Shown here piece by piece: positions 1-10,016 of a stretch of 64,000 nucleotides of DNA. How positions within the stretch are numbered: the stretch's first letter is position 1; the number at the start of each line of letters is the position of its first letter. The stretch lies in the NCBI GenBank assembly GCA_030407315.1, contig JALQPE010000619.1, positions 1-64,000 of the forward strand, given 5' to 3'. The position numbers and the translations under genes were made by a program. Source of the DNA: Asparagopsis taxiformis (taxonomy: Eukaryota > Rhodophyta > Florideophyceae > Bonnemaisoniales > Bonnemaisoniaceae). The notes below the pieces were generated by a model. It did no database searches. It saw only the letters and a list, made by a program, of their open reading frames with translations, and had not been told where the DNA came from.

Positions 1-500
1 GCAAAAGCTCATAGAGACATCTAAGGATTATGCGACGTACGCACCGAGGCGGAGTACAAAAGAAGAGAGGCCCTAGAGACATACAAGACTTCAGAGCTCG
101 AAAACGCATCGAGTATGGTTTACCACAGAGAAGTATCCCAGGGCTTTCGGACAGGCTAAAGGACGCTGCCAGGCCTGGGAACGCCGAGAAGCTCACAAAC
201 CACCGTCAGGTGCCGAAAGAAAACCCTTCCAATAAGGAATGGACTACCCATGTTTGAACAAGGAATGCACTGGCATACACCCTCTCAAGCATTGCAAATT
301 CACATCCAAAGAAAGAAACGATGAGCTATTTCGGCAACTGCGTAACAGCAGAAAGAAGCTCTCGGCACTCACTGGCTGTAACAAAACCCGACGGAAGGTG
401 GAAAGCAGTCATAGAGGAGAGCGTTTCAGACTACCGCTCTCGGCGATATCGGAGCAGATAGGAGTGCCATCCCGAAGCGAATATTGAGTGAGCTGAAGCG
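1..500 (+). pseudogene. gag/nucleocapsid remnant with a zinc knuckle
   Basis: Only short open stretches occur here, in two frames. At 251-295 the frame opening near 239 encodes a C-x4-C-x3-H-x4-C cluster (Cys-Leu-Asn-Lys-Glu-Cys...His...Cys) followed by basic residues, as expected of a nucleocapsid zinc knuckle. It lies just upstream of protease and RT remnants, the normal place for the end of gag. Start and end cannot be set, because the window begins inside the element and the frame is interrupted. Confidence 0.55.
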
Positions 501-599
501 AGAAGGAAGACAGTTAATACGACCGAAATCAAACCACCTCTACGCCTATCACTAGCCGTGAAGGTACCCGAAGAGGCGCCATTACATCGAAAGAGAAGT

Positions 600-2345
600 A
601 GCGCTTACAATCAGACTCAATCTGCCTTGCGCCCACTGCGGCTCCGTCAAGTGGAATTCTTGTGATTGAACATGATATGGATGAAGTACTTCTGGGGAGG
701 CCACTGCTGCGATGCTTAGGGTTCGACTTGGAATCCCATCTACAGAGTGTGCGCGAGAAGTACGACAATGTCGACATCAGTGAATTGGCAACTCCTGCAC
801 AAGAACGAGCATATAATGAGTCACGGATCAGCTGTTTCAATGATTACAAGGGGTTAAACTACGAAGATATCGAGGACGGCCCCATCCTCTTCCAGAATCA
901 TTCAGCGCCTATAATAATTCTGATACTACCACAGAAATCGATGCAGCCTTCGAGAAAACGCTCAAGGAAGCTGAAGATAATGGTTATCTCCCGAAGGCTT
1001 ACGGAATGCTTCTGAGTCCTTCAGGAATACCGCGATATTTCCGAGTGCGACTTGGAGCGGATGCACCCGCCAAAGTTGAACCAATGAGAATCAAAATGAA
1101 ATCGAATGCAAGGCCAATGAGGTGCACGCAACGACGATACGCACCTCGCACAGCGCGAGTTTCTTTGAAACAATCAAGAAATTGGAGGAGATCGGGGCTG
1201 TGTATAGGAACTCCTCCGCTCGATGGGCAAGCCCAGCATTGGCTGTTTCTAAACCCGGGCCGGACAAATTCCGTTTCACGGTTGACCTCCGCTGCCCAAA
1301 CAATTATACCGAACCCATAGCCTCAGCGATGCCCAACCTAGAACCTCTACTGCAAACTCTGGAAGGGTGCAAGGTCCTGGCGAACATAGATTTATGTCAC
1401 GCTTATTGGCAGATACCACTACATGCGGACTCCCAAGAGGCATGTCTATCCAAACTCCCCTTGGGGTATACACGCACGGAGGGTCCTACAGGGTAGTACA
1501 GACGCTGGTAATCATTTCAAGCTTGTACAGCCCAGTTTTTGAATGTCTTTCAGACCAGCTTCTTCAGTGGCTGGACGATTTTCCTGCTCCATGCCAAATG
1601 CGAAGAAGACCTGCTTACGTACATCAGACAATTCTTCCATCAATGCAGAAAATTCGGACTGAAAGTACACGCACAGAAACTGCACATGTTTCTGAGACAA
1701 GCAAACTTTTGCGGGCGTATCATCGATGGCGAGGGAGTGCAGTTCGACCCGCGCCGACTTGATACTCTAAGAAACATGAGTCGTCCAGAACAGGCTGGCG
1801 ACCTGCAACAATTCCTGTGCGCGGTCGGCTGGATGCGTACGAGCATCCCTGAATTCACCAAAGTCACCTGCCCTCTTCACGAACTACTTGAAAAATGTTA
1901 TTCGAAAGCCAAGAAGCGAACCAAGCGAGCGATTCAAAACATTTCACTGACTGGCATATGGGGGGAGCAACATGACCAATCCTTCGAAACGGTCAAACAC
2001 TATCTATCCCAGTCACTGAAACTAGCACACCCGAAAAATGAACACATCACCTGCCTCTTTTCTGATGCGTCTGAAAGCCACTGGTCATCAGTGCTGACAC
2101 AGGTCCCCCCGGGCCAATCTGATCTCCCAGTGGAACAGCAGAATCACGAACCGCTGTCCTTTTTGTCCGGAAGCTTTGCAGGAGCACTATTGAATTGGAG
2201 TATCGTGGAGAAAGAGGCATTCGCCATAGTCGAGTCAATGACACGTTTGGAATACTTAATCGCTGGAAAAGAAGTTTCGCTTTTCACTGACCACGCCAAT
2301 CTGGTGTACATTTCGATCCTATCGGTCGCAATCCAGGGATAGCGA
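600..2345 (+). pseudogene. Ty3/gypsy pol N-terminal half: protease, RT and RNase H, frameshifted
   Basis: A retropepsin C-terminal signature (Leu-Leu-Gly-Arg-Pro) lies near 690-705. RT then appears in pieces across frames: the stretch from 1122 carries the basic patch, the VDLR region and the N-I-D-L-C-H-A-Y-W motif. The sequence around 1440-1500 continues in another frame. The catalytic box, here W-L-D-D, lies near 1567-1578 in a third frame. From about 1575 the frame to 2342 carries the RT thumb and RNase H, including an S-D-A-S motif near 2060 and T-D-H-A-N near 2290. At least four frameshifts make this a pseudogene. RNase H continues after a further shift into the integrase ORF. Confidence 0.85.
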
Positions 2346-2365
2346 GGCATACTGCCAATAAGCTC

Positions 2366-4033
2366 ATGCGATGGGCTTTACGGCTTAGTGCTTATCGATA
2401 TGTCATTGAACACCTGTCGGGAGAACGCAACGTGTGGGCAGATCTGCTTACGCGCTGGGCTGCAGGACCAAAGAAAACAGCGCATTCATCCCGTCTATCA
2501 CGCCTCATGGTAGCACCTATCACACCCTCCGCAAGTGAGGAATTCGACCCCCCGGACAGGGAGGATTTAAGAGATGCTCAGCAGCGTTCAAAAATACCCG
2601 TACCGACTCGTTTTGCGCAAAAAGATGGATTGTTCGAGGACTCTAGTGGTGTCGTGTGGATCCCCGACGACTGCGATCGCAGCCTGAAACTTCGCATACT
2701 AATTGCTGCTCACACCGGGCTTGGAGGACACAGGGGAATCGCACCATCAACAGCCATATTGAAAAAGTATTTCTACTGGGATAACATGTCAGCCGATGTG
2801 GAGACATTCTGCAAATCTTGTATTCATTGCCTGTTGACAGTATCTGGAAACCGGATACCAAGGCCATTAGGTCATTCGTTGCATGCCGAGCGGCCTAATG
2901 AAGTACTGCATTTCGACTACTGCTACATCGGAAAGGGCGCTACGGGGAAGGTGTACATACTAATTCTGAAGGACGATTTCAGCTCATACACTTTATTATT
3001 CCCTTGCGAATATGCCGATGCTGCAACGACTGCTGAGGCACTCATTGAATGGTTCTCGACTTTCGGTACCGTTTCTCAATGGGTGTCGGACAGAGGATCC
3101 CACTTCCGCAACGAGTTGGTGAAGACACTAAAGGAGAAACTACATTGCTCCCATCACTTTACTCTTGCGTACTGCCCATGGACAAATGGGTCCGTCGAAG
3201 TGGTTTGTAGAGAGCTCATTCGCGCCATGCGAGCTCTGCTCTCCGAATATCAACTACCATGGAAGATGTGGCCATCGATTGTTCCTGCAGTCCAGTCTAT
3301 ACTGAACAATTCACCTCTTCGACGTTTGGATGGTGTTTGTCCGCTTACTGCATTCACGCAATTGCCCTGTTCGACTCCCCTAGCTGCTATAGCAGCAGAT
3401 AATCTTTATGAAGTGGTCTCCATCGACGAACAGCGAGCGCGGAAGGTAATGCACATCAAAAAATTGCAGGCCAGCCTCGAACAAATGCACCGATCAATAT
3501 CCAAGTCATCCAATGCATCGCGGCGAAAACGTGTTAAATCTCACAACGAGAAGACTCATGTGCGCGAATGTAATTTCTCGGTTGGTGATTTCGTGCTACG
3601 TGGAAAATTGGATCGTCATATTCCCAACAAGCTTTCATTGCGCTGGCACGGGCCCTTCCGAATTAGCAGGGTGTTATCTGATTTCCTGTTTGACATAGAG
3701 GATCTTCGAGACAAATCAACAGAAACGGTACATGGTTCTAGGCTTCGCTTCTTCAGAAACAGTCATTTCAAAGTCTCAGATGATTGTCTGAATCAGCTAT
3801 CTTTCCAGGATGGGGAGCTTTGCGTCGTTGAGAAATTTATCGACCTCCGAAGACAAAACGGGTTTTTCCAAGTGCTCACCGTCTGGAAAGGCTTCTCTGA
3901 CGAAGAGCCTGCTTGGGAGGACTACAATATAATGCAGGAGGATGTCCCCATTCTCCTATCAGAGTTTATCGACGAGCTGATCTCCTCTGGCACCCCGAGG
4001 CAGAAGCGAATCGCGACACTTCTCAAGAATTAA
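2366..4033 (+). CDS. Ty3/gypsy integrase with C-terminal chromodomain (RNase H tail fused)
   Basis: This 555-residue frame begins with the tail of RNase H (Asn-Val-Trp-Ala-Asp) and continues into integrase. An HHCC zinc-binding module spans residues about 116-155 (two His, then C-x2-C). The catalytic triad is Asp near residue 183, Asp242 and Glu278, a D,D(35)E spacing. A C-terminal chromodomain-like module covers residues about 486-540, with an aromatic/Trp pattern (VWKGF, then AWED). In characterised chromoviruses this module steers integration toward particular chromatin. The catalytic residues are intact, but the upstream RT is broken, so activity could only be in trans. The start is nominal, since the natural protein would be cleaved from a polyprotein. 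Confidence 0.88.
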   Translation: MRWALRLSAYRYVIEHLSGERNVWADLLTRWAAGPKKTAHSSRLSRLMVAPITPSASEEFDPPDREDLRDAQQRSKIPVPTRFAQKDGLFEDSSGVVWIPDDCDRSLKLRILIAAHTGLGGHRGIAPSTAILKKYFYWDNMSADVETFCKSCIHCLLTVSGNRIPRPLGHSLHAERPNEVLHFDYCYIGKGATGKVYILILKDDFSSYTLLFPCEYADAATTAEALIEWFSTFGTVSQWVSDRGSHFRNELVKTLKEKLHCSHHFTLAYCPWTNGSVEVVCRELIRAMRALLSEYQLPWKMWPSIVPAVQSILNNSPLRRLDGVCPLTAFTQLPCSTPLAAIAADNLYEVVSIDEQRARKVMHIKKLQASLEQMHRSISKSSNASRRKRVKSHNEKTHVRECNFSVGDFVLRGKLDRHIPNKLSLRWHGPFRISRVLSDFLFDIEDLRDKSTETVHGSRLRFFRNSHFKVSDDCLNQLSFQDGELCVVEKFIDLRRQNGFFQVLTVWKGFSDEEPAWEDYNIMQEDVPILLSEFIDELISSGTPRQKRIATLLKN

Positions 4034-4067
4034 TGAACAAACGTGCGCCGTGCTATCTCGTTCTGTT

Positions 4068-4077
4068 CATGGGGGGA
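4068..4077 (+). other. polypurine tract of the gypsy element
   Basis: A purine run (ATGGGGGGAG) abuts the inferred 5' edge of the LTR. This is the expected primer site for plus-strand synthesis. Confidence 0.65.
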
Positions 4078-4078
4078 G

Positions 4079-4518
4079 TGTTCTACATAGTGCCGCGATC
4101 GTAGTTTACTCACGTGGTCAGGCGCTGAGCACACTGATTCCGACACATACAGGATTTATCGATCAGCGTATTAGTATCGGTTATCATCTTGCGACTTAGC
4201 GATACGGATATGATCTCATGTATCTGTAGTATTACAGTATCGATTACAATTTGCCCCTTACGACGTAGGGTAGAATGGCACGTAACCGTCGATACGAGCT
4301 GCCCTGGTCAGCCCCGACACTGACTGGTGATTTGCACTAGGCAGATGCGCCTGGGATCGACCGAGTGACGACTCGGGAATTCACAATAAATACTCGACTC
4401 CCGGTTTGCACGAACAGATCGGGAGGGGTACCTTCGTACCGGCTGTGACCTCCTTTCTGTACCTGCTACGCGCTAGATCGCCGCCCTGAGCTCCCGACAG
4501 ACCCGCAAACCGAGAACA
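4079..4518 (+). repeat. 3' LTR of the gypsy element
   Basis: The LTR starts TGTTCT immediately after the polypurine tract and ends AGAACA, giving perfect short inverted ends over 440 bp. An AATAAA signal lies at 4385-4390. No second LTR is in the window, so the boundaries rest on the polypurine tract and the TG...CA ends only. Confidence 0.6.
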
Positions 4519-4755
4519 CTCTCCCCGTGCTTCGTGATGCAGGAGTGTGATCTTCCATATTTGTCACACTGTGGGGGTGTGCTTTTGCGTACCTACTAGC
4601 AAAGTTTTGGCCTTGCAATAAGGACCCGGTTTGTGCATTTTCATTTTACAAATTTGTCTTCAACAGAAACGCTAAGATACTTAGTGAATGACCATTAAGC
4701 TGCTATTACTAACAAATAGTCTTCTTCCGAATATTTATATATAAATATGTTCAGT

Positions 4756-4787
<32 letters not shown>

Positions 4788-5387
4788 TGATTGGTATCCT
4801 CTTTCATCAAAATGAAAGAATATCTTTTAAATCGATCGACAAATTAATAATTTGCACAGAGAGTATACTTCTACTGAAAACATGTTTCGACTCATCGTAA
4901 AATCTGTAGAAACTCTCATCTGTTGTTGGCGTGGTCCACCTTCAACATGCTTTCCCTTGAGAGAAATATTTTGCAATAACTGCTTCTACCGTTTTGGGGC
5001 ATGCGAGCTCATCAATAGCTCCTCTAAGTTCTTCGATCTTCACTTTTCCGGTTTCCATTGACATTAGAGCACCTTTCAGTTTCTCCATGACTACCTGGAA
5101 TACGTACCGGAAGAGTCCAGCTTAGATTGTATATTTGCCAATAACTTGGATGTCGGCTTACGCTAGAGTAGGTGAAGCAGCAAAATTGTACTGAGGATAG
5201 CAAAAATCGATCCGAATCGAAGAGGGTATTACGACGACATATACACACACTCTCTAGCTGGTTTGGTTTCTGCAATGATATTGTATTAGCCTACGGCAAT
5301 CGCTGGAACGATTTCCACTTTCATCATTCAAGTCATCAGTTCACGTTTACTTATGCAAGGAAACTTCGAAATCTACAAATTTCTAGC
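4519..5387. other. AT-rich intergenic DNA, no gene recognised
   Basis: This is AT-rich, low-complexity DNA with a TA microsatellite. The small ORFs here have no recognisable motifs. The right part is the 3' flank of the secreted-protein gene. Confidence 0.6.
4755..4787. repeat. (TA)n microsatellite
   Basis: About 14 consecutive TA dinucleotides. Confidence 0.9.
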
Positions 5388-5873
5388 TCAAACCGTCGGC
5401 AATTCTGTTGGACCTGGTATAACGGGTGCAAAGATGATTGGAGGCGGCGGGGGCGGTGGCATGGTGGGCATGGAACCAGTTGTTCCTCCGAGGGATGATG
5501 TTCCGACAGGAGGAGAAGCAGGACCAATGGGAATTGGGGTGATAATAAGAGGGCCACTGTTGTTGATATCAACAGGGATACACTCGTAACCTTTGATCTG
5601 GACTGAACCAATGCATTGGAGCACACCTCCAACTGGGAAGCAAACTTCCTGTTCCAGAATACAGTCATTTATCTCGCAGGAGCCCACGGGTGTTGGTCGG
5701 CAGTCTTCTTCGGCCATTTGCTGAGTAGGATGGCATATTTCCGGGCACGTCAGAAACTGGCGACTAGAGGTTTTTGTGAGGGAAGGGTTGAGAACCGTTG
5801 CATTGCCGAAATGGAATGACTGGAATACAAACACGAAAAATGCAATGATGAACATAGAGCGTGAGAACGTCAT
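5388..5873 (-). CDS. small secreted Cys-rich protein with Pro-rich tail, unknown function
   Basis: The 161-residue ORF begins with a basic N-region and a strongly hydrophobic stretch of about 16 residues. This is a clear signal peptide, with likely cleavage after Phe-Gly-Asn-Ala near residue 25. The mature part has eight Cys between residues about 40 and 105, suggesting four disulfides. A Pro-rich tail with a run of seven Pro follows near residue 140. The protein is presumably exported, perhaps to the cell wall or extracellular matrix. I recognise no family. It is the only clean non-mobile ORF in the window. The copia LTR begins 131 bp upstream of its start, so its promoter was probably split or replaced. 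A host gene is likely but expression is unverified. Confidence 0.6.
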   Translation of the reverse strand: MTFSRSMFIIAFFVFVFQSFHFGNATVLNPSLTKTSSRQFLTCPEICHPTQQMAEEDCRPTPVGSCEINDCILEQEVCFPVGGVLQCIGSVQIKGYECIPVDINNSGPLIITPIPIGPASPPVGTSSLGGTTGSMPTMPPPPPPPIIFAPVIPGPTELPTV

Positions 5874-5999
5874 TTTGGATGCTTTTTGTTCGCACTAGAA
5901 ATGAGCGGAAAATAGCTCAGACAGCTCACTGCGACCGCAAACATAGGGTGAGAGACCTGGTTGACGGGTACTTATACGATTTCTGAGGCTTCCAGAGGT

Positions 6000-6004
6000 G
6001 TCCA
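6000..6004. other. target-site duplication of the copia element (left)
   Basis: GTCCA here is repeated exactly at 11879-11883, flanking the two outer LTR edges. Confidence 0.9.
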
Positions 6005-6627
6005 TGTGGAATAAAATGGCTTTGTCGACATGGACACCCAATGAATAGAGGGAAATACTAGAGGCGATAACAGGAAGCCACAAAGGCCGGGTTTCTGGAG
6101 ATGCTTGGGTTTGCTCGTTGCTCCTCGCTTGCCCTCTCCTCCCCTTGCACGACATCTTGTCGCACTATTTATAGGCAGATGCCGCACGCTGTAGGTACTT
6201 CTAAAGTGCCAACAAACAACAGGTTCCACTCTAACCCTAACCTAGTCATCGTACTAGTGGAAGCTATCTATCAGAGTGAACCTGTAGCTGTGATGCTTCC
6301 ATCATGGAATACATCACTTTGCTCTATCCTCAAGCTGAAGATCCATGTCTTCGTCCAATGAGGATGCCTCTGTATCATAATTAATAATACAGTCTTACGT
6401 AATGCAGTGCTGCTATATAATAGCATATATCGATCATTCGATACACTTTCGCTGTGATGGCTCTATTTCCACTGTATGTGCTCGGCCAATCATTGGCCTC
6501 CATCACTTGCTGCTGCTGCATCAATCTGTTCGTCTGGATAGCAGTAAGCCAATATCCAGATTGCAGCACATCTGGATCGACCAGCTATTGCGCATGCAAT
6601 ACATCTAGATCGATCAGCTATTGCACA
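6005..6627 (-). repeat. copia 3' LTR
   Basis: Identical in length and almost in sequence to 11256-11878. On the minus strand it starts TGTGCAATAG and ends ATTCCACA. It is the downstream LTR of the minus-strand element and faces the secreted-protein gene. Confidence 0.95.
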
Positions 6628-6637
6628 CACCCCCCAT
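6628..6637 (-). other. polypurine tract of the copia element
   Basis: On the minus strand this reads ATGGGGGGTG and directly precedes the 3' LTR, as expected for the plus-strand primer. Confidence 0.75.
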
Positions 6638-6670
6638 TGGCATGAACAATACAATTTGAATGCCAACTGG

Positions 6671-8422
6671 CTACTTCCATTCATGACTGTCCAGTTCGTA
6701 TCCCTGGTCGAGAGCTATATGCAACGTGCCATCAACACATATGTCGTTGAGTAAGCGGTATAAAACAATGTTTCTTTTGGTCAAGGCATCAGCGACATTG
6801 TCAGATCCTCGGATCCATCGCAGTACATCAATGTCATTACCATCGAAGCTGTCTCTTATTCTCTGCACCGTTTGTCGTAAACGATAGTCGCGACCGTCGT
6901 GCAATGTTGTCAATGTGTCGAATAAACCACGAGAGTCAATGTTAATGTGTGACTTGATCGAACTGTCATCCAGCAAAGCGCGAACACCTTGTCGTAGGTA
7001 GTAGGCACGGTCATCAGCTGCTGCGCAAGCAATTATTTCAGCGCCAAAAGATGAGTATGTAACTCTGTGTTGCTTTGATGACGACCATTCAATAGGATGC
7101 AGTAAAAAACTATTTCGTTGCGGGATGGCAAGACCACAGAAAATACCTGTCTGACCATAGGATTGCTTTGAGGAGATATTAAACGATGCATCGGAGAAGG
7201 AACAAAGGAATGGGTGCACTTTGTCATTGGACGCTGGGGCGACAAATGAGATGACGGGTGACAGCTTGGAGATCTCCTTTTGCATCGAATTTGCTTCGAC
7301 TATGGCAGCCACGTTCAGTCTTCCTGACTTCTGTAACATATGACTTGTTACAAATGACGCACATGGAAGCGCACCTTTGCCCAAAAAATTGAGCAATCCT
7401 GCAAGACGTAGGTACTGTGTGTGCTCTTCAGGCGTGGCGGGGGAATTGCGGTTTTTCCTTCTGGATGGGGTAAGCGGGATTGGTGTAATGCGGCCACAGT
7501 ACTCATGCATAGATAGCTTAATGCTACCGGTAGATGCTTGCTCGATTTCTGTGCCATTATACTTGATGTTGTCATCGATGACAACGCAACCAATCTCAAA
7601 CTGTTGCTTTGCACTCTGGACGAAACTTGAGATGTCTGACACACTGCCAGCTACTAGGAAGTCATCAATGACTTTAGTCAGCATGACTGTAATATGGCTG
7701 TTCTTGTCACGCTTAGTAAATATCTGTGACAGGCCAGGGACTCTTTCAAATATCATCTGCTCAAGTAGCCATGATTCTGCCACCAGTTGCCACTGGCGGC
7801 CAGCCTCTACAATTCCGTATGGAAGCTTCAGAAGCTTCCATAATATACCCCTTTTTGGGTATGCATCCGACGCGGAATTCCATTCTCGAGGCGGCCTGAC
7901 GTATATCTCGCGCTTAATAGGCCCACTTTGTAAGTAAGCTTTCTTGACGTCAATTTTTCCTAGCCGGAAGCCTCGCAGTGCGGCTGTAGAAAGCAGCAGC
8001 CTAATTATAACAAACTGCGCAGCGGCAGAGTCTTTTCGGACTGCATCACGGTCCTTGTCCTCATTTCCATGCGCAACAATACGCGCCTTTAGCTTCAGTT
8101 TTGCTTGCTCATCGGACTTAATCTTGTACACCGTGTGTGATCTGATGACGTTGGCATTCAATGCCACTTCAGACTCAGGCATTTCACTATAGACTCCCTT
8201 CCAGTTTTCCAGCTCTGCATTAAAAGCATTCTGTACTGCCCACTCAGGTGCAAAGCTGAGTTTGCTGACAGTAACCTGTGCATTGCCAATGACAGATTTG
8301 ATCTTTTCAAGAACTTGCTGCTCATTGGTCTCCAGAAGCGTGCCCGGACGAGGAGGGGTTGTGGCGATGTATTGACCAACATCTCGCGATGCATCGCCTA
8401 TACTTCGACGATGTGTAAGCAT
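6671..8422 (-). CDS. Ty1/copia reverse transcriptase - RNase H
   Basis: The 583-residue frame carries the copia-type RT: the KARIVAHG region, the K-I-D-V-K-K-A-Y-L motif, the L-K-L-P-Y-G-I motif, and the catalytic V-I-D-D box near 7661-7675. RNase H follows, with S-D-A-S, S-S-K-Q, S-S-F-G-A-E and the terminal N-V-A-D-A-L-T-K motif. It overlaps the 3' end of the protease-integrase frame by 25 nt in the -1 frame. It may therefore be made by ribosomal frameshifting, unless the shift is a disabling mutation. ATG at 8422 sits inside the overlap. Catalytic residues appear intact. Confidence 0.92.
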   Translation of the reverse strand: MLTHRRSIGDASRDVGQYIATTPPRPGTLLETNEQQVLEKIKSVIGNAQVTVSKLSFAPEWAVQNAFNAELENWKGVYSEMPESEVALNANVIRSHTVYKIKSDEQAKLKLKARIVAHGNEDKDRDAVRKDSAAAQFVIIRLLLSTAALRGFRLGKIDVKKAYLQSGPIKREIYVRPPREWNSASDAYPKRGILWKLLKLPYGIVEAGRQWQLVAESWLLEQMIFERVPGLSQIFTKRDKNSHITVMLTKVIDDFLVAGSVSDISSFVQSAKQQFEIGCVVIDDNIKYNGTEIEQASTGSIKLSMHEYCGRITPIPLTPSRRKNRNSPATPEEHTQYLRLAGLLNFLGKGALPCASFVTSHMLQKSGRLNVAAIVEANSMQKEISKLSPVISFVAPASNDKVHPFLCSFSDASFNISSKQSYGQTGIFCGLAIPQRNSFLLHPIEWSSSKQHRVTYSSFGAEIIACAAADDRAYYLRQGVRALLDDSSIKSHINIDSRGLFDTLTTLHDGRDYRLRQTVQRIRDSFDGNDIDVLRWIRGSDNVADALTKRNIVLYRLLNDICVDGTLHIALDQGYELDSHEWK

Positions 8423-10014
8423 GGAAGTATATTTTTCTGGACAGGAGTAGGATGATCTGCAGACATTGCATTTGACTTGTCGAAGCTTGCAACGGAGTCC
8501 ACATCACCCCCCTCATCCTCCGATCTGTCCGTGTTCGTGACGTCAATATGCACCAATGACTTGTTTATATCCTGTGATGGTGCGATGCGAACGTCCTCAT
8601 ACGCAACGGCTATGTTTGGTCCACGGTCATTACGTCGGGCTAGCACAATATGTGGCTGTGCTTCAAAAACTGTCAGAGGTTCCCAGTCACCTTTCTGCAG
8701 GAGCGCGTATATCTTTGTACCCTTCGGTAATATATGGGGTGACAGGACTTTGGGTGATTTTGACGACAGTAGACGGTGTAGTGCACGTTGTGCGACTCTC
8801 TCCTCGTGAGCGCGTATTAATTCAGGTGACACCAACGCACCACGCAAGCCACAAATTCCAGGAGTATATCCTCTTGCTTGTTCAAATGAGCTGGCCAGCT
8901 TGGAACCACTGAACAAATTGCTTAGAAAGCTCGCTCTGGCAATCACAGATGACACTGTGAGTTCGTCACAGTCTTGCGCAATACGATCTAGTATGACACG
9001 TAGCACAGCGTTTTTTCTTTCAACAGAGCCAACCTTGTTGTGTCTACGGGCGGGGCGCGCTTCAAATAATATGTCATGAGCCTTTAGAAGGCGTTTGAAC
9101 GGCCCTTTGTTGAACTCTTGATCACCGCTAATGGTGCCAGGTGCACCATGACGGGATAGCCAGGTGCGATCAAGTGATACAGCAGCGTCATCCAGATCCC
9201 GTGACGGTAAAGCTTCTATCTCTGAATATCCAGTGCCGCGATCCCGCATGTGCAACAGCGTACGACGTATACCACGAATCGTTGGGAAAAAGAAATCGAC
9301 CTGCACTGATTGGTTAAACGTCGAGGCTATATGGCTCAATGACACTTTCCTTGACGTTTTCGGTCGGCCGGTACGGCAACATACATGACATGCGGAGTAC
9401 ACATTGTCAATGCATTTCTGTAAACGTCTGTCTAATATATTTGCCATCTTGCATATTCGCTTCATGTCATCACTTGTCGCATGTGAGTAGTTATGTAACC
9501 GCTGTGCAAACTTCATCGGACCATGCTTATTGAGATAGCTGATATGACTAGACATGTAAGAACGCATGTCAGATGACAACTCGAGCTCAAAATCCTGTGG
9601 TGGCGGTACAACTGACAGGCGTCGGCGATTCCCACCCTGGCTGCAGTATGTATGGTAGGTCAGACGCGTGCCATCTGGTTGGAATAAATGCAGACGATCA
9701 GACATGTTATCAGTCATCGAACATTTCAGCACATCATCCCCGATCAACAACGGCTCAGTACCGGCAACTAAGTGGAAATGCATGTACCCTGTAATTCCGC
9801 CTATGTCTCTAACAGGCAGACTCCATAAACAACATACTGGTTTTGCGTCGAGCATATTCGGCCCCCAACCATGCATGAATTGTTGTTCAGGAGGCTTCAG
9901 TATCAACCGAAGTCCAATAGCATTGCACAATGCAGCTGCACTTTCTGTGCCACCGATGCTGTTCGGTGCTCCGCTGTCTAAAAGTGGGTTAGGGTCAGAT
10001 CGGAGCTCATCTGA
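8398..10014 (-). CDS. Ty1/copia protease - integrase
   Basis: The open frame overlaps the end of gag in -1 and has no required ATG. Near its start lies the aspartyl protease signature L-L-D-S-G-A (about 9966-9990). Integrase follows, with an HHCC module (H-x4-H, then C-x2-C) around 9350-9500. The catalytic Asp is at 9295-9297, the second Asp at 9121-9123 (S-G-D-Q) and Glu at 9019-9021 (V-E-R-K-N). The frame ends at 8398, just after the overlap with the RT frame. It is presumably translated as a gag-pol readthrough product and cleaved. Confidence 0.88.
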   Translation of the reverse strand, partial: SDELRSDPNPLLDSGAPNSIGGTESAAALCNAIGLRLILKPPEQQFMHGWGPNMLDAKPVCCLWSLPVRDIGGITGYMHFHLVAGTEPLLIGDDVLKCSMTDNMSDRLHLFQPDGTRLTYHTYCSQGGNRRRLSVVPPPQDFELELSSDMRSYMSSHISYLNKHGPMKFAQRLHNYSHATSDDMKRICKMANILDRRLQKCIDNVYSACHVCCRTGRPKTSRKVSLSHIASTFNQSVQVDFFFPTIRGIRRTLLHMRDRGTGYSEIEALPSRDLDDAAVSLDRTWLSRHGAPGTISGDQEFNKGPFKRLLKAHDILFEARPARRHNKVGSVERKNAVLRVILDRIAQDCDELTVSSVIARASFLSNLFSGSKLASSFEQARGYTPGICGLRGALVSPELIRAHEERVAQRALHRLLSSKSPKVLSPHILPKGTKIYALLQKGDWEPLTVFEAQPHIVLARRNDRGPNIAVAYEDVRIAPSQDINKSLVHIDVTNTDRSEDEGGDVDSVASFDKSNAMSADHPTPVQKNILPCLHIVEV

Positions 10015-10016
10015 CC

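Larger units (their letters stand above)
1..4518 (+). mobile_element. Ty3/gypsy LTR retrotransposon, 3' part, decayed
   Basis: The order is a gag zinc-knuckle remnant, protease remnant, broken reverse transcriptase, RNase H, integrase with a terminal chromodomain, polypurine tract and 3' LTR. RT-RNaseH preceding integrase identifies Ty3/gypsy, and the chromodomain suggests a chromovirus-like member. The window opens inside the element, so the 5' LTR and primer site are not seen. The gag-RT part is split over several frames, while integrase is open for 555 codons. The element is therefore probably dead, although its integrase frame has survived. Confidence 0.9.

Noticed and set aside
30..257. 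Small ORF at the window start as an intact gag gene
   Set aside because: It is short, not continuous with the zinc-knuckle frame, and the element's true start lies outside the window.
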